A DNA stretch of 64,000 nt from Inhella proteolytica (GCF_016093275.1 NZ_JAEDAK010000013.1:1-64000); one strand, 5' to 3'; shown: positions 36,078-48,890, counted from the first letter of the stretch. The notes: generated from the sequence alone by a model not told the origin. Numbers and translations: made by a program.

Positions 36078-36944
36078 ATGCGACGCGACCTGCCCTGTGA
36101 TGTCCGCACCGATCTGGCCTCCGCGCTGCTGGGCGCTCCCGCTCAGGAGGGCGACGAAACCGGCGAGCTGCGCCTGCGCACGGTCTGGATTTCCGACCTG
36201 CACCTCGGCACCCCGGGCTGCCAGGCCGGTGCGCTGCTGGATTTCCTGCGCCGGGTGGAGTGCGAGACGCTCTATCTGGTGGGCGACATCATTGACGGCT
36301 GGCAGCTGCGCCGTCAGTGGTTCTGGCCGCAGCAGCACAACGACGTGGTGCAAAAGCTCCTGCGCAAGGTGCGCAAGGGCACGCGCGTGGTCTTCGTGCC
36401 CGGCAACCACGACGAGTTCGCGCGCCGCTACCTGGGTCACAGCTTTGGTGGCATCGAGGTGCTGGCCGAGGCCATCCACACCACGGCCGATGGGCGACGG
36501 CTCTGGGTCACCCATGGCGACCACTTTGACGGCGTCATCCAGTGCGCCAAATGGCTGGCCTATCTGGGCGACTGGGCCTACACGCGCGCACTGGCGCTGA
36601 ACCACTGGCTGAACTCGGCGCGCGCGCGCCTGGGGCTGCCGTACTGGAGCCTTTCGCGCTACCTGAAGCTCAAGGTCAAGCGCGCGGTGGCCTATGTGGA
36701 CGATTTCGAGGCCGCGGTGGCGCGCGAGGCGCGCGCCCGGGGGCTGGACGGCGTGGTGTGTGGGCATATCCACCACGCCGAGCTGCGCGAAATAGAGGGC
36801 ATCCTCTATGCGAACGACGGCGACTGGGTGGAAAGCCTGACCGCCTTGGCCGAGCACCCGGATGGGCGCCTGGAGATCTTGGACTGGAGCGCGAGCCTGC
36901 AGGCGCGCCGGGCGGCCGAGCCGACCGCCCTGATCACCACCTGA
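36078..36944 (+). CDS. calcineurin-like phosphoesterase, PlcP-type phospholipase C
   Basis: 288 residues. Metal ligands are in WISDLHLG (Asp40, His42), GDIIDG (Asp70), GNHDE (Asn110, His111), THGDHFD (His146) and GHIHHAE. The TLYLVGDIIDGW, HNDVVQKLLRK and IHTTADGRRL segments are those of PlcP, often mis-named UDP-2,3-diacylglucosamine hydrolase. PlcP removes phospholipid headgroups during phosphate starvation, releasing diacylglycerol for glycolipid synthesis. A true LpxH is encoded at 40.9-41.7 kb, which supports this reading. It sits downstream of the decarboxylase-family gene. Confidence 0.85.
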   Translation: MRRDLPCDVRTDLASALLGAPAQEGDETGELRLRTVWISDLHLGTPGCQAGALLDFLRRVECETLYLVGDIIDGWQLRRQWFWPQQHNDVVQKLLRKVRKGTRVVFVPGNHDEFARRYLGHSFGGIEVLAEAIHTTADGRRLWVTHGDHFDGVIQCAKWLAYLGDWAYTRALALNHWLNSARARLGLPYWSLSRYLKLKVKRAVAYVDDFEAAVAREARARGLDGVVCGHIHHAELREIEGILYANDGDWVESLTALAEHPDGRLEILDWSASLQARRAAEPTALITT

Positions 36945-36950
36945 ACCCGC

Positions 36951-37169
36951 TCAGGCCGGGCTCATCTCCACGGGCTGGATGTTCTGGGCCAGCAGGCCCT
37001 TGGGGCCTTCAATGGTCTCAAAGCTCACCTTGCTGCCCTGGCGCAGCGTGCGGAAGCCTTCCATCTGGATGGCGCTGAAATGCGCGAATACGTCCGCGCC
37101 GCCGGCCTCCGGTTCGATGAACCCGAAGCCTTTGGCGTCGTTAAACCACTTCACTGTTCCTATCGCCAT
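36951..37169 (-). CDS. cold-shock domain protein (CspA family)
   Basis: 72 residues, a single cold-shock domain with RNA-binding motifs KGFGFI (RNP1) and VFAHFSAI (RNP2). It binds single-stranded nucleic acid and acts as an RNA chaperone. GGAGA precedes the ATG. About 250 bases of non-coding sequence separate it from clpS, enough for its own promoter and a leader; I see no further feature there. Confidence 0.95.
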   Translation of the reverse strand: MAIGTVKWFNDAKGFGFIEPEAGGADVFAHFSAIQMEGFRTLRQGSKVSFETIEGPKGLLAQNIQPVEMSPA

Positions 37170-37407
37170 GGTGTATCTCCGGGTCTAGCTTGGGTGCCGA
37201 AAGAAAGCGCGCGATTGTTGGAATCGGTCTTTGGAGCGTCAATTCCGGGCCAGCCCGATCGGTGCAGACCCCAGTTCCCACCCCGGTGAAGAGGACTTGA
37301 AAGCCCGCCTGGGCCCCCCAACTCGGCTAAACGGGTGGGCGTGATGCTGCGCACAATCCATTGCAGGTCCCATGCCCCAGCGCCCCATGGGGAGCAGGGG
37401 AGATCCC

Positions 37408-37413
37408 TAGAAT
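37408..37413 (+). promoter_or_regulatory. -10 element abutting the clpS start
   Basis: TAGAAT ends six bases before the clpS ATG, so transcription would begin at or next to the start codon and give a leaderless mRNA. There is no Shine-Dalgarno sequence in the six intervening bases. Similar spacing occurs at accA and at the TauE-type gene. Confidence 0.5.
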
Positions 37414-37419
37414 CGAACC

Positions 37420-37779
37420 ATGTTTTCGCCCCCGTCTCTCCATGCGCAGCCCCCTGGGCCCACGCCCCCCACGCCGGATGACGGCGCGGGCTCGGTCGTG
37501 GCCGAGCGCCAGGCCCAGCGCACCGAGCCGCCGCGGCTGTACCAAGTGCTGATGCTGAACGACGACTTCACGCCCATGGAGTTCGTCGTCATGGTGCTGC
37601 AGGAATATTTCCGGCACGACCTGGATTCCGCCACGCTGATCATGCTGAAGATCCACCACGAGGGTCGCGGCGTCTGCGGGGTGTTCTCCAAAGACGTGGC
37701 GGCGACCAAGGTCGAACTCGTACTGGACGCCGCAAGGCGCGCCGGCCATCCCCTTCAATGCGTCATGGAGCCCTCATGA
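37420..37779 (+). CDS. clpS: ATP-dependent Clp protease adaptor ClpS
   Basis: 119 residues. The core carries [20 protein letters not shown], the N-degron-binding pocket motif, and ends in CVMEPS. The N-terminal ~40 residues are Pro-rich and variable, as usual. ClpS delivers N-end-rule substrates to ClpA. Its stop overlaps the clpA start (ATGA), so the two are translationally coupled. Confidence 0.96.
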   Translation: MFSPPSLHAQPPGPTPPTPDDGAGSVVAERQAQRTEPPRLYQVLMLNDDFTPMEFVVMVLQEYFRHDLDSATLIMLKIHHEGRGVCGVFSKDVAATKVELVLDAARRAGHPLQCVMEPS

Positions 37780-40118
37780 TTGCCCAGGAACTCGAAGTCA
37801 GCCTGCACATGGCCTTCGTGGACGCACGCCAGCAGCGCCACGAATTCATCACCGTCGAGCACCTGCTGATGGCTCTGCTTGACAATCCCTCCGCGGCCGA
37901 GGTGCTGCGTGCCTGCGCAGCGCAGATCGAAGACCTGCGCAAGAGCCTGGCGCAGTTCATCAAGGACAACACTCCCACGGTGGGTGGCACCGAGGAGGTG
38001 GACACCCAGCCCACGCTCGGGTTCCAGCGCGTCATCCAGCGCGCCATCATGCATGTGCAGAGCACTGGCAATGGCAAGAAGGAAGTGACCGGCGCGAACG
38101 TGCTGGTGGCGATCTTCGGCGAGAAGGATTCGCACGCCGTTTACTACCTGCACCAACAGGGCGTGACGCGCCTCGATGTGGTGAACTTCATCGCCCACGG
38201 CATCCGCAAGACGGACGCCTCCGAGCCGCCCAAGGGCCCGGAAGGCAAGCCCGAAGGCGAGGGCGGCAGCCAGCCTCCGCAAGAGGAGGGCGAAGCCCAG
38301 GCCAGCAAGGCCTCGCCGCTGGAGCAGTTCACCCACAACCTGAACGCGGCGGCCAAGGAAGGCCGCATCGACCCCCTGATCGGGCGCGAACACGAGGTCG
38401 AGCGCGTCATCCAGGTGCTGTGCCGCCGCCGCAAGAACAACCCGCTGCTGGTGGGCGAGGCCGGCGTGGGCAAGACGGCGATTGCCGAGGGCCTGGCCTG
38501 GCGCATCACCGAAGGCGCAGTGCCCGAGGTGCTGGCCGAGAGCACCGTCTACTCGCTCGACATGGGCGCACTGCTGGCCGGTACCAAGTACCGCGGCGAC
38601 TTCGAGCAGCGCCTCAAGGCCGTGCTCAAGCAGCTGAAGGACCAGCCGGGTGCGATCCTCTTCATCGACGAGATTCACACCCTGATCGGCGCCGGCGCGG
38701 CCAGCGGCGGCACGCTTGACGCGAGCAATCTGCTCAAGCCCGCGCTGTCCAATGGCCAGCTGAAGTGCATCGGCGCCACCACCTTCACCGAGTACCGCGG
38801 CATCTTCGAAAAGGATGCGGCGCTCTCACGGCGCTTTCAGAAGGTCGATGTGGTGGAGCCCACGGTCAGCCAGACCATCGAGATCCTGAAGGGCCTGAAG
38901 AGCCGTTTCGAGGAGCACCACGCCGTCAAGTACGCGCTCGGTGCGCTCGAGGCCGCGGCCGAGCTGTCGGCCAAATTCATCAACGACCGCTACCTGCCCG
39001 ACAAGGCCATCGACGTCATCGACGAGGCCGGTGCGGCCCAGCGCGTGCTGCCGGCCAGCAAGCGCAAGAAGACCATCACCCGCAACGAGGTCGAGGACAT
39101 CGTCTCTAAGATCGCGCGCATTCCGCCGGCCACCGTCAACAGCGATGACCGCGGCAAGCTGCGCAACCTGGAGCGCGACCTCAAGGCCACGGTGTTCGGG
39201 CAGGACGTCGCCATCGAGGCCTTGGCCGCCAGCATCAAGATGGCGCGCTCGGGCCTGGGCAAGCCCGACAAGCCGATCGGCGCCTTCCTGTTCAGCGGCC
39301 CCACCGGCGTCGGCAAGACCGAGGTGGCCAAGCAGCTCGCCTTTATTTTGGGCATCGAGCTGATCCGCTTCGACATGTCCGAGTACATGGAGCGCCACAC
39401 GGTGAGCCGCCTGATCGGCGCGCCCCCGGGCTATGTGGGCTTCGACCAGGGCGGCCTGCTGACCGAGGCGGTCACGAAGAAGCCGCACGCGGTGCTGCTG
39501 CTCGACGAGATCGAGAAGGCCCACCCCGACGTCTTCAACGTGCTGCTGCAGGTGATGGACCACGGCACGCTGACCGACAACAACGGCCGCAAGTCGGACT
39601 TCCGCAATGTGGTCATCATCATGACGACCAACGCGGGGGCCGAGGCGCTGCAGAAATCCACCATCGGCTTCACCACCGAGCGCCAGCTGGGTGACGAGAT
39701 GGTCGACATCAAGCGCCTGTTCACGCCGGAGTTTCGCAACCGCCTGGACAGCATCATCAGCTTCCGCTCGCTGGACGAAACCATCATCCTGCGCGTGGTC
39801 GACAAGTTCCTGTTGCAGCTCGAAGGTCAGCTCGCCGAGAAGAAGGTCGAGGTCACCTTCACCGATGCGCTGCGGCGCCATCTGGGCAAGAAGGGCTTCG
39901 ACCCGCTGATGGGCGCGCGGCCGATGCAGCGCCTGATCCAGGACACCATCCGTCGCGCCCTGGCCGACGAGCTGCTGTTCGGTCGTCTGGTCGATGGCGG
40001 TCGCCTGACCGTGGACGTCGACGCCGAGGGTCAGGTGCAGCTCGACATCCAGCCCAACCCCCCCAGCAAGGGCAAGGGCAAGGCCGACCGGAGCACGGAG
40101 CCCGCGCCCGCGGGCTGA
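37776..40118 (+). CDS. clpA: ATP-dependent Clp protease ATP-binding subunit ClpA
   Basis: 780 residues starting [14 protein letters not shown]. Clp N-domain, first AAA+ module with Walker [14 protein letters not shown], second with [13 protein letters not shown], and a Clp D2-small domain. It unfolds substrates for ClpP. The start at 37776 is preferred over an ATG six codons earlier because it overlaps the clpS stop and matches the family N-terminus. Confidence 0.97.
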   Translation: MIAQELEVSLHMAFVDARQQRHEFITVEHLLMALLDNPSAAEVLRACAAQIEDLRKSLAQFIKDNTPTVGGTEEVDTQPTLGFQRVIQRAIMHVQSTGNGKKEVTGANVLVAIFGEKDSHAVYYLHQQGVTRLDVVNFIAHGIRKTDASEPPKGPEGKPEGEGGSQPPQEEGEAQASKASPLEQFTHNLNAAAKEGRIDPLIGREHEVERVIQVLCRRRKNNPLLVGEAGVGKTAIAEGLAWRITEGAVPEVLAESTVYSLDMGALLAGTKYRGDFEQRLKAVLKQLKDQPGAILFIDEIHTLIGAGAASGGTLDASNLLKPALSNGQLKCIGATTFTEYRGIFEKDAALSRRFQKVDVVEPTVSQTIEILKGLKSRFEEHHAVKYALGALEAAAELSAKFINDRYLPDKAIDVIDEAGAAQRVLPASKRKKTITRNEVEDIVSKIARIPPATVNSDDRGKLRNLERDLKATVFGQDVAIEALAASIKMARSGLGKPDKPIGAFLFSGPTGVGKTEVAKQLAFILGIELIRFDMSEYMERHTVSRLIGAPPGYVGFDQGGLLTEAVTKKPHAVLLLDEIEKAHPDVFNVLLQVMDHGTLTDNNGRKSDFRNVVIIMTTNAGAEALQKSTIGFTTERQLGDEMVDIKRLFTPEFRNRLDSIISFRSLDETIILRVVDKFLLQLEGQLAEKKVEVTFTDALRRHLGKKGFDPLMGARPMQRLIQDTIRRALADELLFGRLVDGGRLTVDVDAEGQVQLDIQPNPPSKGKGKADRSTEPAPAG

Positions 40119-40135
40119 GGAGGGGCCGCCGGCGC

Positions 40136-40912
40136 TCAGGCGTCGGCGGGGTCCTGACGGAAGTAGGCGGCCAGCAGCGCGTAGAGCGGCGGGTCTTCGG
40201 CCCGCAGCTCCTGCGGTGCCACGAAAAAGGCCTCCGCCGCCACGGCGAAGAATTCGTCCAGGGCCGCGCTGCCATAGGGGTCGATGCAGCTGGATTCGCG
40301 GTGCGCCACCCGGTCCGCAAAGCGGTCCCAGGCCAGCGGCAGCTCCGCCAGCCAGCGCTGGCGCAAGACGGGGTCGGTGATCTCGGGCAGGCCGTTGGCG
40401 TCGCCGCCATGGCGCAGGTCCAGCAGGTGCACGAACTCGTGCACCACCACATTGAAGACGGGCTGTTCCGGGTCGTCGGCCTGCTGCACCGCTTCCCAGC
40501 TCAGCATCAAGGGGCCGCCCGGCATGGCCTCGCCGGCGAGCACTTCGTCCCACTGGTGCACCACGCCGTGCTCGTCCACTTCCTCGCGCGGGGCCAGCAC
40601 CTCACCGGGGTGCAGCACGATGCCCACCGTGCCGTCGTACAGCGCCAGATCCAGGCGCAGCACCGGCAGGCAGGCCTGGGCTGCCACCGCCAGCGCCATG
40701 GCATCGGTCAGCTGCAGCCCGCCGCTGGTGTGGAAGCGCTTGCGGGCCAGGAACAGGCTGCACAGGCGTCGCAATTCGGCCAGGTCCGCGGCGCTGCGCC
40801 GAGCAACGAAGGGGTAGTTGGCCAGCAGGGCGTGCCAGAGCGCGTCCGGAATCGCGAAGCGCTGCAGCTGCCGCTGCTCGCGCCAGCGCTGCCAGCGCGC
40901 CCACAGGCTCAT
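40136..40912 (-). CDS. mtfA: M90 family zinc metallopeptidase MtfA
   Basis: 258 residues with the zinc motif HEFVH (158-162, HExxH) in NVVVHEFVHLLDLRHG and a downstream DEFFAVAAEAFF glutamate region, matching MtfA, the factor that titrates the glucose regulator Mlc in enterobacteria. In betaproteobacteria its role is less clear. Its ATG overlaps the lpxH stop (ATGA). Confidence 0.9.
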   Translation of the reverse strand: MSLWARWQRWREQRQLQRFAIPDALWHALLANYPFVARRSAADLAELRRLCSLFLARKRFHTSGGLQLTDAMALAVAAQACLPVLRLDLALYDGTVGIVLHPGEVLAPREEVDEHGVVHQWDEVLAGEAMPGGPLMLSWEAVQQADDPEQPVFNVVVHEFVHLLDLRHGGDANGLPEITDPVLRQRWLAELPLAWDRFADRVAHRESSCIDPYGSAALDEFFAVAAEAFFVAPQELRAEDPPLYALLAAYFRQDPADA

Positions 40913-41658
40913 GGCTGCGGCAGGCGCTGCCAACCCTGGGGGCTGAAGAGCATCACTTCGCCGCGCGTGCCGCCATGGTCATGGTCCCAGTCGCTCAGCA
41001 CCAGGCGCTGGGCGCCGCCGGGCAGTGCGTGCCGGGCCGGGCGATGCGTGTGGCCATGTAGCAGGGTCAGGGCGGCGTGGCGCTGCAGCAGGGCGGCGCA
41101 GGCCTGGGCGTCCAGGTCGGCATAGGGCCCGTCCGCCTGGGCCTGCTGACTGGCGTCACGCATCTGCGCCGCCAACTGCAGGCGCGTGGCCAGAGGCTGG
41201 GCCAAAAATCCCTGCTGCCAGGCCGGCTGCCGCACCTGGGCCCGAAAGGCCTGGTAGGGGCGGTCCTCCAGACATTGGGCGTCGCCATGCACCAGCACGA
41301 CGCGCTGCCCGAAGGCCTGCAGACAGACCTCCTCGGCCAGCAACTGCAGGCCGCAGGCCTCGGCCATTGCCGGGCCGAGCAGGAAGTCGCGATTGCCATG
41401 CTGGAAATACACCGGACGCGTGGCGGCGCAGGTGCTCAGCAGCGCCACCACGGCCTGTGCCCAGGGCAGTTCACGGGCGTCGTCGCCCACCCAGGCCTCG
41501 AACAGGTCGCCCAGGATGAAGAGCGCGTCCGCATCCAGTGCTTGCAGCGCGCGCTGCAAGGCCAGCTGGGTTCTCGGCGTGTCCGGCCCGAGGTGCAGGT
41601 CGGAGATGAAAGCAAGGCGCCGCCACGCGGGCGGCGCCTGGATCTGATCGATGAGCAG
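40909..41658 (-). CDS. lpxH: UDP-2,3-diacylglucosamine pyrophosphatase LpxH, non-standard start
   Basis: Lipid A pathway enzyme that makes lipid X. Motifs are FISDLHLG, GDLFEAWVGDD, HGNRDFLLG and HGHTHRPA. The metal-binding FISDLHLG lies upstream of the first in-frame ATG/GTG/TTG (a TTG at 41559), so that start would delete an essential part. Reading back in frame gives LLIDQIQAPPAWRRLAFISD with no standard start before overlap with ppiB. A CTG at 41658 has GAGG seven bases upstream and is chosen here, giving 249 residues, normal for the family. An ATC a few codons later or a sequence error is possible. It probably shares a transcript with ppiA-ppiB-mtfA. Confidence 0.85.
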   Translation of the reverse strand: MLIDQIQAPPAWRRLAFISDLHLGPDTPRTQLALQRALQALDADALFILGDLFEAWVGDDARELPWAQAVVALLSTCAATRPVYFQHGNRDFLLGPAMAEACGLQLLAEEVCLQAFGQRVVLVHGDAQCLEDRPYQAFRAQVRQPAWQQGFLAQPLATRLQLAAQMRDASQQAQADGPYADLDAQACAALLQRHAALTLLHGHTHRPARHALPGGAQRLVLSDWDHDHGGTRGEVMLFSPQGWQRLPQP

Positions 41659-41660
41659 AC

Positions 41661-42164
41661 TCAGACCTCGACGGCCTTCTCGACGACGATGGGCTCGACC
41701 GGGACGTTCTCGTGGAAGCCGGAGCGGCCGGTGCGCACCTTCTCGATGGCGTCGACGATGCCCTGGCCCTCGACGACGCGGCCGAACACCGCATAGCCCC
41801 AGCCCGACGAGGACTCGCTCTTGAAGTCGAGGAAGTCGTTGTCCACGGTGTTGATGAAAAACTGCGCGCTGGCCGAGTGCGGCGCGTTGGTGCGCGCCAT
41901 GGCCAGCGTGTACTTCAGGTTCTTCAGGCCGTTGTTGGCCTCGTTCTGGATCGGGGCTTCGGTGGGCTTTTGCTGCATCTCGGCCGTGAAGCCGCCGCCC
42001 TGGATCATGAAGCCCTTGATGACGCGGTGAAAGATCGTGCCGTCGTAGTGGCCGCGACGCACATAACCGAGGAAGTTCTCGGCCGAGATGGGCGCCTTCT
42101 CGGCATCCAGCTCGATGCGGATCAGGCCCTGGTTGGTGTGCAGTTCAACTTGCTTGGTGCTCAT
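41661..42164 (-). CDS. ppiB: peptidyl-prolyl cis-trans isomerase B, cytoplasmic cyclophilin
   Basis: 167 residues without a signal peptide. Cyclophilin core motifs are [34 protein letters not shown] and [10 protein letters not shown]. It speeds proline isomerisation during folding. Its ATG overlaps the stop of ppiA. The two are tandem paralogues, one exported and one cytoplasmic. Confidence 0.95.
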   Translation of the reverse strand: MSTKQVELHTNQGLIRIELDAEKAPISAENFLGYVRRGHYDGTIFHRVIKGFMIQGGGFTAEMQQKPTEAPIQNEANNGLKNLKYTLAMARTNAPHSASAQFFINTVDNDFLDFKSESSSGWGYAVFGRVVEGQGIVDAIEKVRTGRSGFHENVPVEPIVVEKAVEV

Positions 42165-42721
42165 TTCTTGGTCTCCACGCTGGCTTTGAGGATGAGGATG
42201 GGGGTTTCGGGCACGTTGCCGTGCATGCCGCGGTCGGCCACGGGCACGGCGCGGATCTTGTCGACCACTTCCATGCCGGACTCCACCTTGCCGAACACCG
42301 TGTAGCCGAAGCCGTCCGGCGACATGTCGGCATCCAGGCGCTGGTTGTCCACCACGTTGATGAAGAACTGCGCGGTGGCCGAGTTCGGGTCGCCGGTGCG
42401 CGCCATGGCGATGCTGCCGCGCAAGTTCGACAGGCCATTGCGCGATTCGATCGGAATCGGCGCGCGGGTGGGCTTTTGCTGCATCTGCGGTGTGAAGCCG
42501 CCGCCCTGGATCATGAAGTCGGCGATGACGCGGTGAAAGATCGTGCCGTTGTAATGCCCGGCCTTCACGTACTGCAGGAAGTTGGCCACGGTCTTGGGCG
42601 CCTTGGTGGCGTCCAGCTGCAGGCGGATGTCGCCCATGCTGGTCTTGAGCAGCACGGTCTGGGCGTTGGCAGCCAGCGGGGCCAGGGCCAGCAGGGAGCT
42701 GAGGAGAAGTTTGCGAAGCAT
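42161..42721 (-). CDS. ppiA: peptidyl-prolyl cis-trans isomerase A, periplasmic cyclophilin
   Basis: 186 residues with a signal peptide ([19 protein letters not shown], cleavage near residue 21) and the cyclophilin core [15 protein letters not shown] and [22 protein letters not shown] at 42721. Exported partner of PpiB. A TPR gene ends four bases upstream on the same strand. Confidence 0.94.
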   Translation of the reverse strand: MLRKLLLSSLLALAPLAANAQTVLLKTSMGDIRLQLDATKAPKTVANFLQYVKAGHYNGTIFHRVIADFMIQGGGFTPQMQQKPTRAPIPIESRNGLSNLRGSIAMARTGDPNSATAQFFINVVDNQRLDADMSPDGFGYTVFGKVESGMEVVDKIRAVPVADRGMHGNVPETPILILKASVETKK

Positions 42722-42725
42722 GGGT

Positions 42726-43241
42726 TCAGCGCTGCGGGGCGCGCAGCAGGGGTTCAAGAAGCTTGAGCTTGAGTTGCACGCCGCCGGGTGCGGGCGATTG
42801 CGCGGCGCGCAGATAGGCGCGTTGGGCCAGGCGCAGCAGCAGATCGCCGAGGTTTTCCTGCGCTTGCCAATGCTCCGGGTGCAACTGCACGGCACGCTCC
42901 AGCAATTGCTGCGCGGCGTCGAGCTCACCACGCTGCGCGAGGATGACGGCGAGGTTGTTCTGCGCTTCGCTGTGGTCCGGGAATTCTTCGATCAGGGACC
43001 GCAGCAACTGCTCGGCGCTGCCGGTCTGGCCCTGCTCCTGGCGCATCCAGGCCAGTGCAAAGCGCAATTTGGCGTCGCGCGGCTGGGCCGTCAGGGCCGC
43101 TTCTAGGGTGTTCACCGCCTCGGTCTGACGGCCGGCATACCAATGCGATTGCGCCTGTTCCAGCGCGCCCTGGGCCTGCGCCGGCAGGGTCAGGGCCCAG
43201 AGCAGGGCGAGGAGGGAGAGGGGTCGGAACGACAGCGTCAT
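42726..43241 (-). CDS. exported TPR-repeat protein
   Basis: 171 residues from ATG 43241 with a signal peptide ([16 protein letters not shown]). Three to four tetratricopeptide repeats follow ([60 protein letters not shown]). Likely a periplasmic protein-protein interaction module; partner unknown. It leads the ppiA-ppiB-lpxH-mtfA series and is divergent from cysS. Confidence 0.85.
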   Translation of the reverse strand: MTLSFRPLSLLALLWALTLPAQAQGALEQAQSHWYAGRQTEAVNTLEAALTAQPRDAKLRFALAWMRQEQGQTGSAEQLLRSLIEEFPDHSEAQNNLAVILAQRGELDAAQQLLERAVQLHPEHWQAQENLGDLLLRLAQRAYLRAAQSPAPGGVQLKLKLLEPLLRAPQR

Positions 43242-43409
43242 GCAGGGGCGCGCCACCCGAACTGCGAGGGGGCGCTGGATATACTGATCGGCCATTCTAG
43301 GGAGCCGCAGCGGCGGTTCCGTTTCCGTCCTAGGGATGCTCCGGCCTTGCCCCCGCGCCGGCCCACGCTACCCTCCCCGGTCTTCGCACCGGGCCCCCTC
43401 CGAAGACCC

Positions 43410-44785
<1,376 letters not shown>

Positions 44786-44786
<1 letters not shown>

Positions 44787-45433
44787 TGGCGCCCAAGCTG
44801 GGCGTCACGCCCGAGTACTGGGACGAAGCCTGCAAGCACCTGGCCAAGCGCGACCGGGTGATGAAGAAGCTCATCCCGCAGTTCGGCGAAGCCCGCTTGC
44901 AGAACAAGGGCGATGCCTTCACCACGCTGGCACGTTCGATCGTTGGTCAGCAGATTTCCGTCAAGGCGGCCCAATCGGTCTGGGACCGTTTCGTGGGTCT
45001 GGTCGGTGGCCCCAGCCACAAGCTGGCGCCGGGCGCCGTGCTGGGGCATGAAGTGGCGGCGCTGCGCGAGGCTGGCCTTTCCGTGCGCAAGGCCGAGTAC
45101 CTGCGCGACTTGGCCGACCACTTTCAGGCCGGCCAGGTGCATGTGCGCCAATGGGCGCAGATGGACGACGAAGCCATCATTGAGGAATTGGTGGCGATTC
45201 GCGGAATCGGCCGCTGGACGGCCGAAATGTTCCTCATCTTTCATCTGATGCGCCCCAACGTGCTGCCTTTGGATGACATCGGCCTCATCAAGGGCATCAG
45301 CGTGAACTACTTTTCCGGCGAGCCGGTGTCCCGCGCCGAAGCGCGCGAGGTGGGTGAGAACTGGGCGCCGTTCCGCTCCGTGGCCACTTGGTATCTCTGG
45401 CGCAGCCTGGATCCCTTGCCTGTCGAGTACTGA
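44786..45433 (+). CDS. DNA-3-methyladenine glycosylase (AlkA-type)
   Basis: 215 residues of the HhH-GPD superfamily: FTTLARSIVGQQISVKAA, then helix-hairpin-helix VAIRGIGRWTAEMFL and catalytic Asp in PLDDIGLIKG. It removes alkylated bases in base-excision repair. Its ATG overlaps the cysS stop (TGATG). The order cysS - glycosylase - accA is conserved in Burkholderiales. Confidence 0.9.
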
Positions 45434-45446
45434 GTTGGTGAAACGT

Positions 45447-45466
45447 TCGACCGACCGTTCGGTCGA
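45447..45466. promoter_or_regulatory. palindromic operator-like site upstream of accA
   Basis: The core CGACCGACCGTTCGGTCG (45448-45465) is an inverted repeat with one mismatched base pair, extended by T/A at the ends. It looks like a TetR-type operator. It lies 51 bases before the accA ATG, consistent with control of fatty-acid synthesis, but the regulator is unknown. Confidence 0.5.
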
Positions 45467-45517
45467 TTGCGGCTTGCCCGGGGGGATCCAAATCCTCCAT
45501 CTGCGAGAATCTGTGAC

Positions 45518-46489
<972 letters not shown>

Positions 46490-47487
46490 CACTGTTGCCG
46501 TCGCGTTCAGCGGCGGCCTGGATTCCACCGCACTCTTGCTAGCCACCGCCCGCCAGGCGGTGGCTTTGCATTTGCGGGTGCTGGCCCTGCATGTCCACCA
46601 TGGTCTGCAGCCCGAAGCCGATGCCTGGGTGGCGCATGCGCAGGCCGTGGCGGCCCAGCTTGGGGCCGCCGGTTGGCCGGTGGAGCTGCAGGTGTACCGG
46701 TTGCAAGGGCAACCGCAGCCGGGCGACAGCGTGGAAGCCTGGGCGCGGCGCGAGCGCTACGCGGCCCTGGCCACGATGGCCAAGGCGGCGGGGGCCAGCT
46801 TGATCCTGCTTGGCCAACACGCCGAAGACCAGGCCGAAACCGTGCTGCTGCAGGCCCTGCGCGGCGGCGGCCCGGCTGGCTTGGCCGCCATGCCGGCGCA
46901 GTGGCAAAGCGCCGGCCTGCACTGGTGCCGGCCCTGGCTGCAGCGGCCGCGCCGGGCCTTGCAGGCCTTGGTCGAGGCGGCTGGCCTGCCCTTTGTGCAG
47001 GACCCGAGCAACCAGAACCCGCGCTATGCGCGCAGCCGGCTGCGCCAGCAGCTGATGCCCGTGCTGGTGGCGCAGTTTCCGCAGGCCGTTACGGTGCTGG
47101 GAGAGGTGGCGCGCCATGCGGCGCAGGCGCGCGAGCTGGCCGACGAGGCGGCTGCGCTGGACCTGCCCGCCTGCCGCACCGTGCAGGGCGGCCTGCGCCA
47201 TGCCGCCTGGGCGGCGCTGCCGCCAGCGCGCCGGCGCAATGTGCTGGCGGCCTGGCTGGCGCCGCAGCTGCCAGCGGGCGTGCCCGTCTCGCTGCTGGAC
47301 CGCCTGATGAGCGAATGGCAGGGCCTGGGCCGGCGCTGGCCGGCACCGGGGGGCTGGCTGCACTCGCGCAAGGGCGTGCTCGGGCTGGAGCTTTCGCGCG
47401 CCACGAAGTAACTCTGGAGCGGGTTTTCCCGGGCGGATCCCTAGAATCGGGCCTTCTTCCGCCTGAAACCCGTAACCCGGTTACATC

Positions 47488-48759
47488 ATGGCCCTGATTG
47501 TTCACAAGTACGGTGGCACCTCCATGGGCTCCACCGAGCGCATCCGCAACGTCGCCAAGCGGGTCGCCAAATGGGTGCGGGCCGGCCACCAACTGGTGGT
47601 GGTGCCCTCGGCCATGTCGGGCGAGACCAATCGTCTGCTCGGGCTGGCCAAAGAGCTCTCGCCCGAGGTGGTGACGCCGCCGATCCAGCGCGAGCTCGAT
47701 GCGATTGCCGCCACCGGCGAGCAGGTGTCGGTGGGCCTGCTGTCGATCGCGCTGCAGAGCGAGGGCATGGAGGCCGTCAGCTACAGCGGCTGGCAGGTTC
47801 CGATCCGTACCGACAGCAGCTACACCAAGGCGCGCATCCAGAGCATTGACGACGCCAAGGTGCGCGCCGACCTCGCCGCGGGCCGCGTCGTCGTCATCAC
47901 CGGCTTCCAGGGCATCGACGAGGAAGGGAACATCACCACGCTGGGCCGTGGCGGTTCCGACACCTCGGCCGTGGCCGTGGCGGCCGCGATGAAGGCCGAC
48001 GAATGCCTGATCTACACCGATGTGGACGGGGTCTACACCACCGATCCGCGCATCGTGCCCGAGGCGCGCCGCATGGCCACCATCAGCTTTGAAGAGATGC
48101 TGGAGATGGCCTCGCTGGGCAGCAAGGTGCTGCAGATCCGCTCGGTGGAATTCGCCGGCAAGTACCGCGTGCCGCTGCGCGTGCTCTCCAGCTTCACGCC
48201 CTGGGACATCCCGATCGACGAGGAAGCCAAGTCCGGCACCCTGATCACCTTTGAAGAGGACGAAAACATGGAACAAGCTGTCGTCTCCGGCATCGCCTTC
48301 AACCGCGACGAGGCCAAGGTGACCCTGCTGGGCGTGCCCGACAAGCCGGGCGTGGCCTTTCAGATCCTGGGCCCGGTGGCCGATGCCAACATCGACATCG
48401 ACGTCATCATCCAGAACGTCAGCCACGACGGCCGCACCGACTTCAGCTTCACCGTGCACCGCAACGACTACGCGCGCTGCCTCGATCTGCTGAAGACCAA
48501 GGTGGCACCGGCCACCGGCGCCGCGCAGGTGCTGGGCGATCCGAAGATCTGCAAAGTCAGCATCGTGGGCATTGGCATGAAGAGCCATGTGGGCGTGGCC
48601 GCCAAGATGTTCCGCTGCCTGTCGGAAGAGGGCATCAACATCCAGATGATCTCGACCAGCGAGATCAAGACCTCCGTCGTCATCGACGAGAAGTACATGG
48701 AGCTGGCCGTGCGCGCGCTGCACAAGGCCTTCGATTTGGATCGGCCTGCAGAAAACTAA
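47488..48759 (+). CDS. lysC: aspartate kinase
   Basis: 423 residues. Kinase motif [17 protein letters not shown], catalytic region [15 protein letters not shown], and two C-terminal ACT domains for lysine/threonine feedback (about 265-410). It catalyses the first step from aspartate to lysine, threonine, methionine and diaminopimelate. A TAGAAT -10-like element lies about 40 bases upstream. Confidence 0.97.
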   Translation: MALIVHKYGGTSMGSTERIRNVAKRVAKWVRAGHQLVVVPSAMSGETNRLLGLAKELSPEVVTPPIQRELDAIAATGEQVSVGLLSIALQSEGMEAVSYSGWQVPIRTDSSYTKARIQSIDDAKVRADLAAGRVVVITGFQGIDEEGNITTLGRGGSDTSAVAVAAAMKADECLIYTDVDGVYTTDPRIVPEARRMATISFEEMLEMASLGSKVLQIRSVEFAGKYRVPLRVLSSFTPWDIPIDEEAKSGTLITFEEDENMEQAVVSGIAFNRDEAKVTLLGVPDKPGVAFQILGPVADANIDIDVIIQNVSHDGRTDFSFTVHRNDYARCLDLLKTKVAPATGAAQVLGDPKICKVSIVGIGMKSHVGVAAKMFRCLSEEGINIQMISTSEIKTSVVIDEKYMELAVRALHKAFDLDRPAEN

Positions 48760-48789
48760 AAAATCTCTGCCATAATGCAGGGCTTCGCC

Positions 48790-48882
48790 GGAGACGTGAC
48801 CGAGTGGCCGAAGGTGCTCCCCTGCTAAGGGAGTATGTGGGCAAAACCTGCATCGAGGGTTCGAATCCCTCCGTCTCCGCCA
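48790..48882 (+). tRNA. tRNA-Ser(GCU)
   Basis: Acceptor stem GGAGACG pairs with CGTCTCC, discriminator G and encoded CCA. The anticodon stem CTCCC/GGGAG encloses the loop CTGCTAA, giving anticodon GCU (reads AGC/AGU). A long variable arm (GTATGTGGGCAAAACCTGCATC) marks it as a class II serine tRNA, and the T-arm has GGTTCGAATCC. A CATAAT -10-like element lies at 48771-48776 just after lysC, so it may have its own promoter. Confidence 0.97.
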
Positions 48883-48890
48883 GATACGAG

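Noticed and set aside
36078-36944. Annotation of this phosphoesterase as LpxH
   Set aside because: A better LpxH is present at 40.9-41.7 kb, and the motifs here match PlcP-type enzymes.
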